This document shows positions 1 to 9,810 of a DNA stretch of 64,000 nt, piece by piece. This DNA is from Piper betle (Eukaryota; Streptophyta; Magnoliopsida; Piperales; Piperaceae): positions 1 through 64,000 of the forward strand of contig JAURVB010009722.1 in NCBI GenBank assembly GCA_033002965.1. The letters run 5' to 3'. Position 1 is the first letter of the stretch, and each line of letters opens with the position of its first letter. Under the pieces are notes generated by a model that was not told where the DNA came from, made no database searches, and saw nothing but the letters and a program-made list of their open reading frames with translations. Made by a program: the position numbers and the translations under genes.

Positions 1-19
1 TCGAATCGTGGGTTTTACA
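1..19 (+). mobile_element. 3' tail of a further copy of the large LTR family
   Basis: The first 19 bases are identical to the end of the LTR fragment that stops at 30914, and resemble the last bases of the solo LTR ending at 3607. They end in the expected GGGTTTTACA terminus. Copia integrase sequence starts directly after base 19, so a second LTR of this family probably interrupts the copia element just outside the window. The body of that copy and its target-site duplication cannot be seen. Confidence 0.6.
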
Positions 20-710
20 GTTGCCTTTGTTGGTACTCTATTAAGAAGATATGCTGCTGTCTTTAGTGCCTCACCCTAGAGTGAATCAGGTAAAGTAGTA
101 TGAGCAATCATACTTCTCACCATGTCCTTTAATGTTCGGTTTTGTCTCTCAGCAACACCATTCATGCTAGGAGTACCTGGCATTGTGTATTGTGGGACGA
201 TTCTGCACTCTTCTAGGAATTTGGCAAATGGTCCTGGACGTTGTACACCTGATCCATCATATCTACCATAGTATTCACCATCACGGTCAAATCTGATAGC
301 CTTAATAGTTTTGTCAAGTTGGTTCTCAACTTCAGCCTTATATGCCTTAAACACGTCCAATGCTTGAGACTTCTCATGAATGAGATAAAGGTAACCATAA
401 CGAGAATAATCGTCTATGAACATAATAAAATATTGTTGACCATTCCAAGAAGCCGTAGAAAATGGCCCACAAATATCCGTATATATTAGTTCTAAGACGC
501 TTGAAGATCTATTGGCACCCAGTCTCCTTATATTTATTTGTTTTCCCTTAATGCACTCAATACAGACTTAAAAATCTGATAAATTAAGAGAATCAAGAAT
601 TCCATCTGACATAAGTTGTTCAATTCTTTGTTTAGAAATGTGTCCTAAACCCTTGTGCCAGAATAAAACAGAATTCTCATTGGTTAATTTTCTTTTCACA
701 CCACTTAAAC
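20..710 (-). pseudogene. Ty1/copia pol fragment: GAG-pre-integrase and integrase core
   Basis: This is the downstream half of a Ty1/copia polyprotein; the upstream half continues at 3613-4807 beyond an inserted LTR. The integrase core is readable at 76-480, with the catalytic-type residues in FIDDYSRYGYL, RFDRDGEYYG and NGVAERQNRTLKDM. A GAG-pre-integrase segment (HKGLGHISKQRIEQLMSDG) lies at about 590-670. An in-frame stop after DSL at 76-78 interrupts what would continue as GEALKTAAYLLNRVP, and another stop lies near 568. Integrase inserts the element cDNA, but this copy cannot make a full polyprotein. The reverse transcriptase and RNase H would lie off the left edge. Confidence 0.85.
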
Positions 711-3607
711 TGTAACACCCCGTTTCGGCTCACCCGTGAACCGACCCGAAAATGTCACCGGCGACCGAACCGTTCGCTAATCTACTAGATTCGGTTAAGC
801 CGACCAGGATCTACTCTCAGCGTCTCAAGATGGAGATGCAAATATGAAATGCATGAATGGGAACGATTGGGTTCTAACGGAGTCCTACATGCATGCTATG
901 ATGTACAAGCAAAAAAAGACAAAACAACAAATGAGAAACCAAAAGAAAAATATAAATATACTATTTTATGAAAATACGATAACACATAACAATCTACCAT
1001 GACATTAAATCATTATCTCATTCGTTTTTACCCGAGCCGAGTCTGAACTCCAAGGCTCCCTACTCATTCATATTTATCAGTTCGTTTCATAACAAGTAAT
1101 TCATTCAAGCAAACACATCAAAATTATCATTTACATAACAATAACACACCATCATTATACATACGTTACACGCGGTAGGTACATGTATGCGCGGTTCCGT
1201 GCTGCTCCTCCGCAGTCCCGACAGCTTTCATCGCTCGCATTCCTCACCTACATATATATAGAAAAACCGTCAGTAACGAGTGTTACCGGCCCAGAAAATA
1301 ACTAATATCAATCTGGCACAGGAGAGCAAACTCTCCTGTTGAATCAAAACCATATACTTCCTCAAGAACTCTCATCAGGGCACATACGGGAGCTGCCACC
1401 GACGGGCCGTCGCCCTCGGGTCGACAGCGTCCCCCTTTCTTTCTCATTCTCATACCTTGGCCATTTCTCTATCGCTTCTCGCATCAAATTTCATTCCTTA
1501 CCGCCCTCTGCACCTTCCATATTACTCCTGGCCTTGAGCACAAAGGCCGAGCACTCTCAGGCAGTCGCCTTCAGTACCCTTTGAACCACAAGTCTAGACA
1601 TGCGCTGCATTGCAGTACCCGTAAACCTCCACACTTCTCCGGGTTTGAGGAACTCAAAGGTGGAGTTGTCCGGATCCTTCGGGAACGAAGTGGGTTCTCC
1701 CCAGCTCCAGAGCCCGCTCTTCCGAGCACACGCCCTATCTGAAGACGTGGCCGCAAGTAACCCTCATCCCATCTCTCACCGAAAACGCGAAAACTATACA
1801 TATATAGGCCTGGGTTGGGATTTATACAATAGGCCCGAAGGCAACTTGAGCTGGATCTGAAGTTCGAAAACAAACTCGAGGGATCTCATCCTCGAGGGTT
1901 ATTAATCCGAAAAAAAACTGTTGGCTAAATGACCCGAGTTAAGTGGGATCTGATAAAACGCCACTTAACTCGTCCTGCACAGGATAAATCAAATGCACAA
2001 TAGAATAGCGTAAATCAGAGAACGAGTCCTAAACGGACCTGGTTGAAGCTCCAAACGGGCCCACGCACCTAGGCGGCGAGCTCCTACACCGTACCTACAC
2101 AATCAAGCTAAAAACTAATGCCCGCATGATGAATCACACATCCTATAGCATGCACACACAATCAACACAATCACTCATCAATCAACACACATCAACCTAT
2201 ATCAATTCTAGCAAGTCTACTTAGGCTAGTTTGTATTAGATCAAGATCATTACCTAGTTACCCTAATTAGTTTCTTAGTTTCCATTTTTAACACCACTCA
2301 ATCAAACAAATTTCATATTTTATCCTTAATCAAATCTACATTTATATATATTATTATAACACACAATTCACCAATCCTAGCATGCAATTCTAATAAACAA
2401 TACTTTCAAATAATTAAGTTAAAATAAATTATACCTCGCGTCGTCGAAAATCGGCGACGGTTAGGGTTTCCGTTTCGTGGCTCGAAACTCGAATTCGGCA
2501 CCTAATGGCGTCCGAAGTCCGATCAGATTGGATCGGGTGCGTTCGGCGGATGATCCGGCGAATTTCCCACGAATCCAATTTTCCGGCATTTTCAGCGGTT
2601 TTCCAGCGGTTCCAGCGGTTTTCGGCGAGTGTCGGCGGTTTTCCGGCGGATTCCGACGGTCTTCCGGCGATGATTCGGGATGGGGCAATCAAGGGTCTAT
2701 CGGCACCAGCTCGACGAGCTTGGTCCGATGGTGGTGTCAAACAAGGTAGTCGAGGCGGCAATGGCCGTCGACGGCGGCGTCGAAAATGGGCGGCGGTGGC
2801 GGCGTGCTCCGATCGAGGCTGCGGCCGGCCTCGACGGCGGTCGGGATGGCGGGGGAAACGTCGGCGACGGCGAGGGGTGGTCGTCAGGGCCACAGCGGCG
2901 GCGGCGGCGCGGCCCGGACGGCGGCCGGAATCCGGCTCGGAGTGGCGACGGCCGAGGTGGTTTCGTGGGGCGATTCCGACGTCGTGGCGGCGAGATGGTG
3001 GCCGGGGTGGGTCGTGGCGGCACGGCGACTGCACGGCGGGGCGGGGCGGCGTTGATCGGCGGCAGTGCGGCGTCGGCAGTGGCAACGGCGGCGACGACCG
3101 TGGGCGGCGCGGCTAGGGTTTGGAAGGGTAAGTGTCGGGAGGAAGAAGAAGTATTCTCAATGGCAAACTCGTAAATAAGTATTGACTCGATTCCTACTCG
3201 AGTCAAAATAATAACTAGTTCGTAATAAATCCTAAAAAATCTAGAAAAATATGGAAAATTTCCATAAAATAAAACAAACACAACAACATCCAAATGGCAT
3301 GCTCTATAACTAATAACCCACCCGAATATAATCCAACGCGTCCTAATGCGTTATTCGGCCTAAAACTATTCTACGATCAAATAAAAATAACAATCAATAC
3401 TGCATACCTCCATATACTTGATAACCCATTTTTCATCATCTTTTAGGCGTTATCATCGTACATTTGAGCATACATGACCCTCATCGCTCATAACTCACAG
3501 CTGGCCTCAACTCAGCTCGCGGTCCATGAAGCTGACTCGACTCGAACCGACGGTTGAACCGACTAGTTCACTCCTGTAAAACTCTGACTCGAGTCACGGG
3601 TTTTACA
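711..3607 (+). mobile_element. Complete solo LTR of a large retrotransposon (2897 bp), inserted in copia
   Basis: The element begins TGTAACACCCCG and ends GGGTTTTACA, the canonical TG...CA with short inverted termini. It is flanked by a perfect 5-bp target-site duplication, TAAAC at 706-710 and 3608-3612. No PBS, polypurine tract or pol sequence lies inside, so it is a solo LTR left by LTR-LTR recombination. A TATA-like TTTATACAATA is at 1821-1831. Two hairpin motifs lie at 1875-1896 and 1935-1972, and a GC-rich island at 2430-3150. Length and termini suggest a Ty3/gypsy chromovirus (Tekay/Del-like), but no internal domain is present to confirm that. The host copia reading frame resumes on the far side. 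Confidence 0.9.
2430..3150. other. GC-rich island inside the solo LTR
   Basis: This block of about 0.7 kb is rich in CGGCGG-type triplets, and every frame is open or nearly so. The implied proteins are arginine/proline or glycine repeats with no recognisable domain. The same position in the second LTR (25380-26020) is also GC-rich, so the island belongs to the LTR family. It is best read as a composition feature, possibly promoter-proximal or methylated, and not as a gene. Confidence 0.7.
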
Positions 3608-3612
3608 TAAAC

Positions 3613-4807
3613 CCACATGCAAAGTTTCATTAAAAGATGCAATAGTATCAAGTAAATATAGATTATCATAAAAAGACAAGGAACATGTACCCACAATATT
3701 TGAATTTAGAAAAAGACTAAACTTATTATTTCTAAATGAACAAATATAACCAAATTTGTCCAATATAGAAATAAAAACCAAATTCTGTCTAAAAGACGAT
3801 ACTACATATGTCTCTTTCAAATCCAAATAATATTTTGTCTTTAACAATAATCTAAAAATCCTATTGCTTCAAGTATAACTGAGTTGCCATCACCCACATA
3901 GTTGAATCTTTCAGCATCATTTGGCTTTCGGCAACTCAGGTAACCCTGTATTGACACACTTATGTGTGTAGTACCACCCAAATCTAGCCACCAAGTGTGT
4001 ATTGGTACTAAAACTAAATTAGCCTCAAAACAAATAAAATTACGAAATAGACCTTTATTTATACACCAAGTGTGATACCTAGTACATTCCTTTTTCATAT
4101 GTCTAGGTTGACCACAAAAAACAACAAGAAGCCTGATTTTTTTCTTATTTTGTCTTGATAGGTACTAGCCAAGTGAGTGCTTTTAGCTTGTTCTTGCTTC
4201 AACCTTTCTTCTTTTTGCACACAATAAGAAATGAGCTCATTAAGAGTCCATTTGTCCCTTTGACAATTGTAACTGACCTTGAATTGACTAAATTGTACCG
4301 AAAGAGAAATTAAAACTAAATACACGAGCAAATCTTCAGATAGCTCCAACCTTAGTGCTTTTAGTTTTGAAGCAATATTTAACATCTCTAAGATGTACTC
4401 TCTTATGCTTGTTTTACCTTTAAACTTCATTGAAATCAAGTTTGACAAAAACGTATTTGTTTCAGCCTTATCGTTTTTTACAAAACACTTTTCAATTTCT
4501 TTAAGAAACTCACTGGCTGTAGTAACCTTTTCAGACACATCCCCTGAAGGTTTCTGGAATCCCACGCTTCAATGTCCCGTTTTTCCTCAATGGAACTTTT
4601 GTCTGTAAGAGAAGAAGGTTATTCAGTCCTTAATGCAAGGTTAAGATCCATACAGCCGAGAACGATTATCACATTCTCTTTCCAATCCTTAAAATTATCT
4701 TTAAGCATAAGAACTGAATTGATGTTGGCAGAAATCATATAAGCAGATTGATTGACTGAAAATAGAACAAAATAACATGCACATAATAAGATTAATAATT
4801 CAAACAA
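3613..4807 (-). pseudogene. Ty1/copia gag (UBN2-type), protease and GAG-pre-integrase, decayed
   Basis: This is the upstream part of the interrupted copia polyprotein. The gag N-terminus is at 4619-4807 (NFKDWKENVIIVLGCMDLNLAL, a typical gag start region), ended by an in-frame stop. Gag continues at 4095-4600 with TFLSNLISMKFKGKTSIREY and KWTLNELISYCVQKEERLKQ, the UBN2/retrotran_gag signature. At 3841-4098 a zinc-knuckle/protease region has WWLDLGGTTHISVS, where an active protease would read D-S-G-A/C, so the catalytic Asp-Ser is altered. At 3613-3847 the pre-integrase segment contains LDLKETYVVSSFRQNLVFIS. Frameshifts and stops separate the blocks, so the copy is dead. Confidence 0.85.
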
Positions 4808-5610
4808 TGGTTAAACCCATCAACAGAGATACCTAGCACAACATTAATATTTAGTCTTTCGACAAAATTATTAATTTATAAGTGGAACTCTTAGTGCAAT
4901 AATCAAATATGGACAATAAATCCTGTTAAATAATAAATCTTCCTTTAGGCCGATTTATTATCCACATGAAAACTTGATAATTATCTCATATTTATTATCG
5001 CAAATGAATATATAATTCTATCAAATATTAACCTTCCTTTGCGCCGATTAATATTCACATGAATCATATACCCACAACTGTCTTAATATTTTAAAATAAA
5101 TTAATTTCTACAAAAGAGGCTACTTTTGCAGCATATTGTAGCCCTTAATAAATTTAAAAATATTAATTATAACTGAATCATAATTTTGAATTTAATAATC
5201 TCAAATAACATAAAACTGAAAAAGGTTATAAAAATATCTTTATGTGGAAATTCCTGAAATTATAACCTTTTGTAACTTTATTATTCTCATTTGATATTTT
5301 ACCAAAAGAGGACCTTGATTTGAGAACAAATATCCCATATACAATTTCTTGTAATTTCCTTACCAACTAAAAATGCAAAATTTAGGGTTATTCCTAATGG
5401 GTAGAAGACCAAATAAATTTGTTCTCATAGACAAAAGTGATAAATAAAAAAATTCTTCCCAAAGATCGAAATTATTTGATTAATGAAAAACAATATCACC
5501 TTTTTGTTCAATAAGATACCAAAGTAGATGATTGACTCATTAAAAAAATAAATAAATAAATAAATAAATACAAATCAAATTAATTCTCAATGATCTACTA
5601 TGAAGAAACT
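4808..5610 (-). mobile_element. Untranslated leader of the copia element
   Basis: This AT-rich stretch lies between the primer-binding site and the gag start. It contains short repeats (variants of CGATTTATTATCCACATGAA and CGATTAATATTCACATGAA near 4950 and 5050) and an (AAAT)n run at about 5548-5570. No coding frame is recognisable. Confidence 0.6.
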
Positions 5611-5622
5611 CTGATACCACTT
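5611..5622 (-). other. Copia primer-binding site (initiator-Met tRNA)
   Basis: On the minus strand the bases read AAGTGGTATCAGAG, the standard plant copia PBS complementary to the 3' end of initiator methionine tRNA. It follows directly on an LTR ending ...TTTAACA. This fixes the element orientation and places its 5' LTR at higher coordinates. Confidence 0.8.
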
Positions 5623-6200
5623 GTTAAATAAAACTTTAACTTTAATTAAATTATACAGATGATAAAACCATTATCAATAAAACCTTTCTTCAAATTAAAT
5701 CATCAAGAAAATAAAATTTAATTATGGAAGCGTACCTGAATTTATAACAGCAAAACGATTCTTCACTTCTTTAGGTTTTGATCTTCCAAATTCTGCACCA
5801 GTTTTCCAAAGCTAGAGTTCCTAGATAATAGGATACCAAAAAGGTTTTGATCTTCCAAATTCTGCACCAGTTTTCCAAAGCTAGAGTTCCTAGATAATAG
5901 GATACCAAAAAAACTACAGTGGAAATTCGGGGACCATAACCGTATTTATTCGTATAACCGTATTTATTTGTATTACCATATTTATCCTTATCTTTCATAA
6001 TTTTAATTTAACCCATCATAAATTAGAGATTACGAAAATGATATCTACACATATTTATCCATACTCATTTTAAATATATAGTATCTCCACATATTTATCT
6101 TAAATATTAATGGCTCATTAACCTTAACTTTAATAGATCAATTTAATTTAGGCCCAAACCTTATTAATAGCATATGATACAATTATATACTTGTATATAT
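5623..6200 (-). mobile_element. 5' LTR of the copia element (right border approximate)
   Basis: Sequence to the right of the PBS starts TGTTAAATAAAAC on the plus strand, which is the reverse complement of an LTR 3' end. The right border is uncertain because the partner LTR lies outside the window; AT-rich sequence resembling an LTR runs to about 6200. Inside is an almost exact 69-bp direct repeat (5773-5841 and 5842-5910). Confidence 0.5.
5773..5910. repeat. 69-bp tandem direct repeat (two units)
   Basis: Two adjacent copies begin AGGTTTTGATCTTCC at 5773 and 5842 and are essentially identical to the end of the second unit. The repeat lies within the copia LTR. High identity suggests a recent duplication relative to the decay of the gag region. 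Confidence 0.85.
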
Positions 6201-6608
6201 ACATCCAAAATCCAATAAATAACACAAAAATTCTTTACTTCAAAAAGTTTAATGAGCTGATGCAAGTGTGAATAGAGAATCAGGTAGTTCAGCAAACTCA
6301 TAATCTAATATGCACAATTGATCTACCATTAGGCTCCAAACTATGCTCCATTAATTCATGGAAGCAAAAATAATACAGAACTGACAGTATTTCAATAGCA
6401 ACGATACAAAACTGTCATTGGCAACTGGATGAATCATCTCTGATTGTGATTGTATGTTAAATTCACGTCTTAAAGCCTTACCTTAAAGCTGACTTTTGAT
6501 CATTAAAAGTGACAAGTGCATTTCATTAGACTGCTAATAAATTGAAAGCCGTTCTTTACATACATTATCAAACATTTTTAGATAAAGGAAAGCATACTGA
6601 TGGCTTAC
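6201..6608. other. Gene-free AT-rich stretch between copia LTR and TsaD fragment
   Basis: I looked here for the missing last exon of the TsaD/GCP1 fragment, which should carry a GVMxAWTG-type motif, and did not find it. Nothing else is recognisable. Confidence 0.5.
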
Positions 6609-8093
6609 CATTATCAGTATAAAGGCTAGGAGGAGGACAAACAAGTTGCAGACCACTTTGTTTCACAACCTGATGAAGCCGAGCCCGGACATATTTGTTT
6701 GATGCAACCCCCCCAGAGACTTCCCATAGAGGAAAAAATAATGCTTGTTTTAATAAAAGTTTATGTGGTTCTTACATAATAAGGTCATTCAAATATTCTA
6801 CAAGTGCAGGATTCAGAGTTAACGGAATGCACATACCAAATATTTAACAGAAGGTTCCATCTCCAAAGCCCACTGGATTGCTCTTTCACACCTTTCCTCC
6901 AAATGATACACTGCCGTCTTCTGAAAAAGAGTTCGCAGATGTGTAACAATGAATAACCACAAATATGAGTATGTTTAAAGCAAGATTTTGTTTATTAATT
7001 CTGCTTCACATGCACATAAAGAGAAATTTTCAATATCACAAAGCAATTCTGACCTGAAAGGAAGCAGCAATATCTGCTATTTTCTGCCTATCATGCAAAT
7101 ATGTTACAGACAACTGAATCTCTGTATTTCTGCAAATAAGGCTCATAGAGTTACAAGGTCAATTTTTGTCATTAGTTTCAAAGCATGAAATACACAAGGG
7201 CCATACATTTTTATAGATTCAATAGCCAACCCAACTTGCGTCTTCAGGCCAGAATATGAGAAGTTGCAATCCTTGTGCTGTTTCATTGATGTCTATGAAA
7301 GAAAAGTTGCATATTCATACATCGAAAGCGGGACATAAACACACAACCACTCCAAAGTAACATGCATAGCAGTAATCAAGATTACTAAAATCAGTCAAAC
7401 AAAACTGGTAACAGGGACCCAAAAAATAAATGTAAGGCTCAAAAACTTAATCATCATTATCATCATTGGCCTGATCCTAGAGAATTGAGGTCGGGGTTAC
7501 AGATTCTTTCCTTCCACTTCGTCTTGTCAAATCAATGCTTAGCTCCAATTTTCCTGCTTAAAAACTGAATAGCTCTGGAAAAAATATAGAAGGTTACCGG
7601 ATGAAACACAAGAGGAATGAAAAGGAACAAACTAGAATTTATTGGTTTATTATTTCTATCAACCAGAACCTACATGCAATGAACGCAAGATCCATATTTA
7701 TGTAAAGGGGAAAATATACATAGTCCATACTCCAGACTCCAGTTGGTTCTTTTATTTGGGCGGCTTGGGACTAGCAAAGCACAAGCAATGATAGAGTTTT
7801 AAACCATATATCCTCCTACCATGATTGAAATAAAATACAGACAATAAAAATGAACCCCTACAGAATTTAGACATGTAAAAGGCACTTATAACCCAAGTAA
7901 TTGACAACCCTGTGTACTACATGTAATTTCTTCAAATTGTCCTTACAATTATGATGTATACCGAGAACTTGACAGAATTTGCATTGCCTTCCAAAGCAAT
8001 CTCTTCAAGTGCTGGTCCTCCACCCTTGCACATATCAAGGCCCAGCCATCTTGCAGTCTTATCATATGCTTCACCAAGTGTGGTGCATGGAAG
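6609..8093 (-). pseudogene. GCP1: TsaD/OSGEP-family (GCP1-like) gene fragment, both ends missing
   Basis: TsaD enzymes (bacterial TsaD; mitochondrial Qri7/OSGEPL1; plant GCP1) transfer threonylcarbamoyl to A37 of ANN-decoding tRNAs. Five consecutive internal exons are recognisable on the minus strand. They are 7962-~8093 (GEAYDKTARWLGLDMCKGGG), 7207-7292 (MKQHKDCNFSYSGLKTQVGL), 7054-7087 (QKIADIAASFQ), 6837-6920 (HLEERCERAIQWALEMEPSV) and 6609-~6718 (VSGGVASNKYVRARLHQVV then LQLVCPPPSLYTDN). Donor and acceptor phases join correctly for the middle junctions. The N-terminal half with the metal-binding HxxxH region and the last exon are absent nearby, although the next gene starts only at 9811. 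I infer a truncated copy; an intact paralogue is expected elsewhere. Confidence 0.8.
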
Positions 8094-9810
8094 GAATTAC
8101 CAGCGCACCCAGCAAAAGATCGCCCAAAAAAGTGATGGCATTGAGACTTCTTAAACTACTAGTTTCTGATTATCTAGGGGAGGGCTCTTGGGGAAAATGC
8201 CGACTGTCGAGCGTTCACTTGATGTCCTAAGAAATTTTTATTTTCTCATATATTTTTTTATTTTATCTAATGTTTCTCATTTCGAAAATCTATAGATGTA
8301 TTTTTAGAAAATATCATGCCGTTACGAGCAGAGCAGCTCTAAGTTAACTTCTAGTATTCATGTGTCTACACCGCCTACATAATCTTGTTCAGAAAAGGCA
8401 CCCACAATGTTACTGGATAGTTTGATACTTCTGAATTCCATATAGACAACACCGGTGCTGCTTGTGCGTGCGTATATGTGTGTGTATATTTTTCTTTTAA
8501 ATATTAGGTGAAGACTAAGAATACAGAAGCTTAAAAGAGGAGGTGGTAAAAGGAAACACAAGCAGAGAAGTGAGCTCCTCGTACCCAGAAAACGAATGAC
8601 CAATCATCTACATTAATCCCTGAATAAAAAAACGATAATCCTTATCAATATAATAAATATTGGCAAGTGTCTAATGGAAAGCAATGGCATATACTAAATG
8701 TGGATTAGGCCATAAACGACTTGATTAATAGCATTCACTATAACTATTTACCATTGTAAAAAATTTTACCATAATCAAATCATTTTTTAAAAGTTATGTT
8801 TTAAATATGTTTTTACCATTTTGTCATTGATTAAATGGTCAATCAACTGTAAAATTTTTACTATTTTATATACCATAAACTAACAATACTAAGTAGGTTA
8901 TAAATTATACTTATCTAAACTAACTTTTCACTCATAAAATATAAAATATTCTAGCCACCAAATAATTTAAGTAAACTAACGTGACAAACTAGAAAATAAG
9001 TAAAAAATTTTAAATTGCCAATTTCACCAGAGGATTTTAACAATTAAATATTTACAAATAAAGGTCAAGATATAAATAAATTTTATAATGAAATAAAAAT
9101 AATTAAATTGATAAAAAAGTTAGGAAAAGACTTTTGTTATTATCATTTATATGTAAAAGCGTCTCGATTACACTAATAGAACTTTTCACCGTCTTTGTTA
9201 AATATGCTCTTTACCTTCCATTTAATTTGAATCAATCAGTAAATCAGATGACCCTTTACCAACCTAAATATGGAAAAAGACCACGCCCCAGTTACCATTT
9301 ATTAGAGTCACGAATTTACCCACAGATTTACTTAATCTACTAAAGGAAAGCATCACTGTTAGCTCGGTCAGGCTTGAAGTTAGACGCGCTTCGAGTAAGA
9401 TATTTAACTCGCTCCATGCTCGATATGAGGTAGGTGAAATTGGATTTGAATCTGCTCGATTAGAACTTACAACACCCGGAATCAAATAAAGTTACCTAAG
9501 CTCAGGCCAACTTTAATGCTTGCAACAACGAGAATATTAAGTTAACAGATACTAAAACAAAGTAAGAGAAGTAGATTGTGGTTGTATCAACTAATTTAAA
9601 CAGAAATAGCATGCGCATCACAGATACTTTTTCGTGTTTAAAATCCTCACAAACTTCTACTAATCTCATGTACGCAAAATCAACGTCTCAAACTCAAATC
9701 ATCGGTCATACAAGTTAATACTTCCATTTAAGACACATTGTGAAAAGGATATTACAATATGCAGGAGAAAAGAACTCCAGATAACACTCTCACATCCTAA
9801 ACATTCATGG
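8094..9810. other. Gene-free interval between TsaD fragment and SR gene
   Basis: No coding exon is recognised. The part at 8640-9130 is extremely AT-rich. A segment at about 9350-9480 is rich in GCTCG/CTCGA words, like the subterminal regions of hAT MITEs, but I could not define its ends. The 3' UTR and polyadenylation region of the SR gene must lie just left of 9811. Confidence 0.4.

Noticed and set aside
2429..3293. Long arginine/proline/glycine-rich open frames on both strands
   Set aside because: They lie in the GC-rich island of a solo LTR, are open in most frames at once, and have no domain; composition alone explains them. The same holds at 25367-25663, 30771-31147 and 61097-61482.
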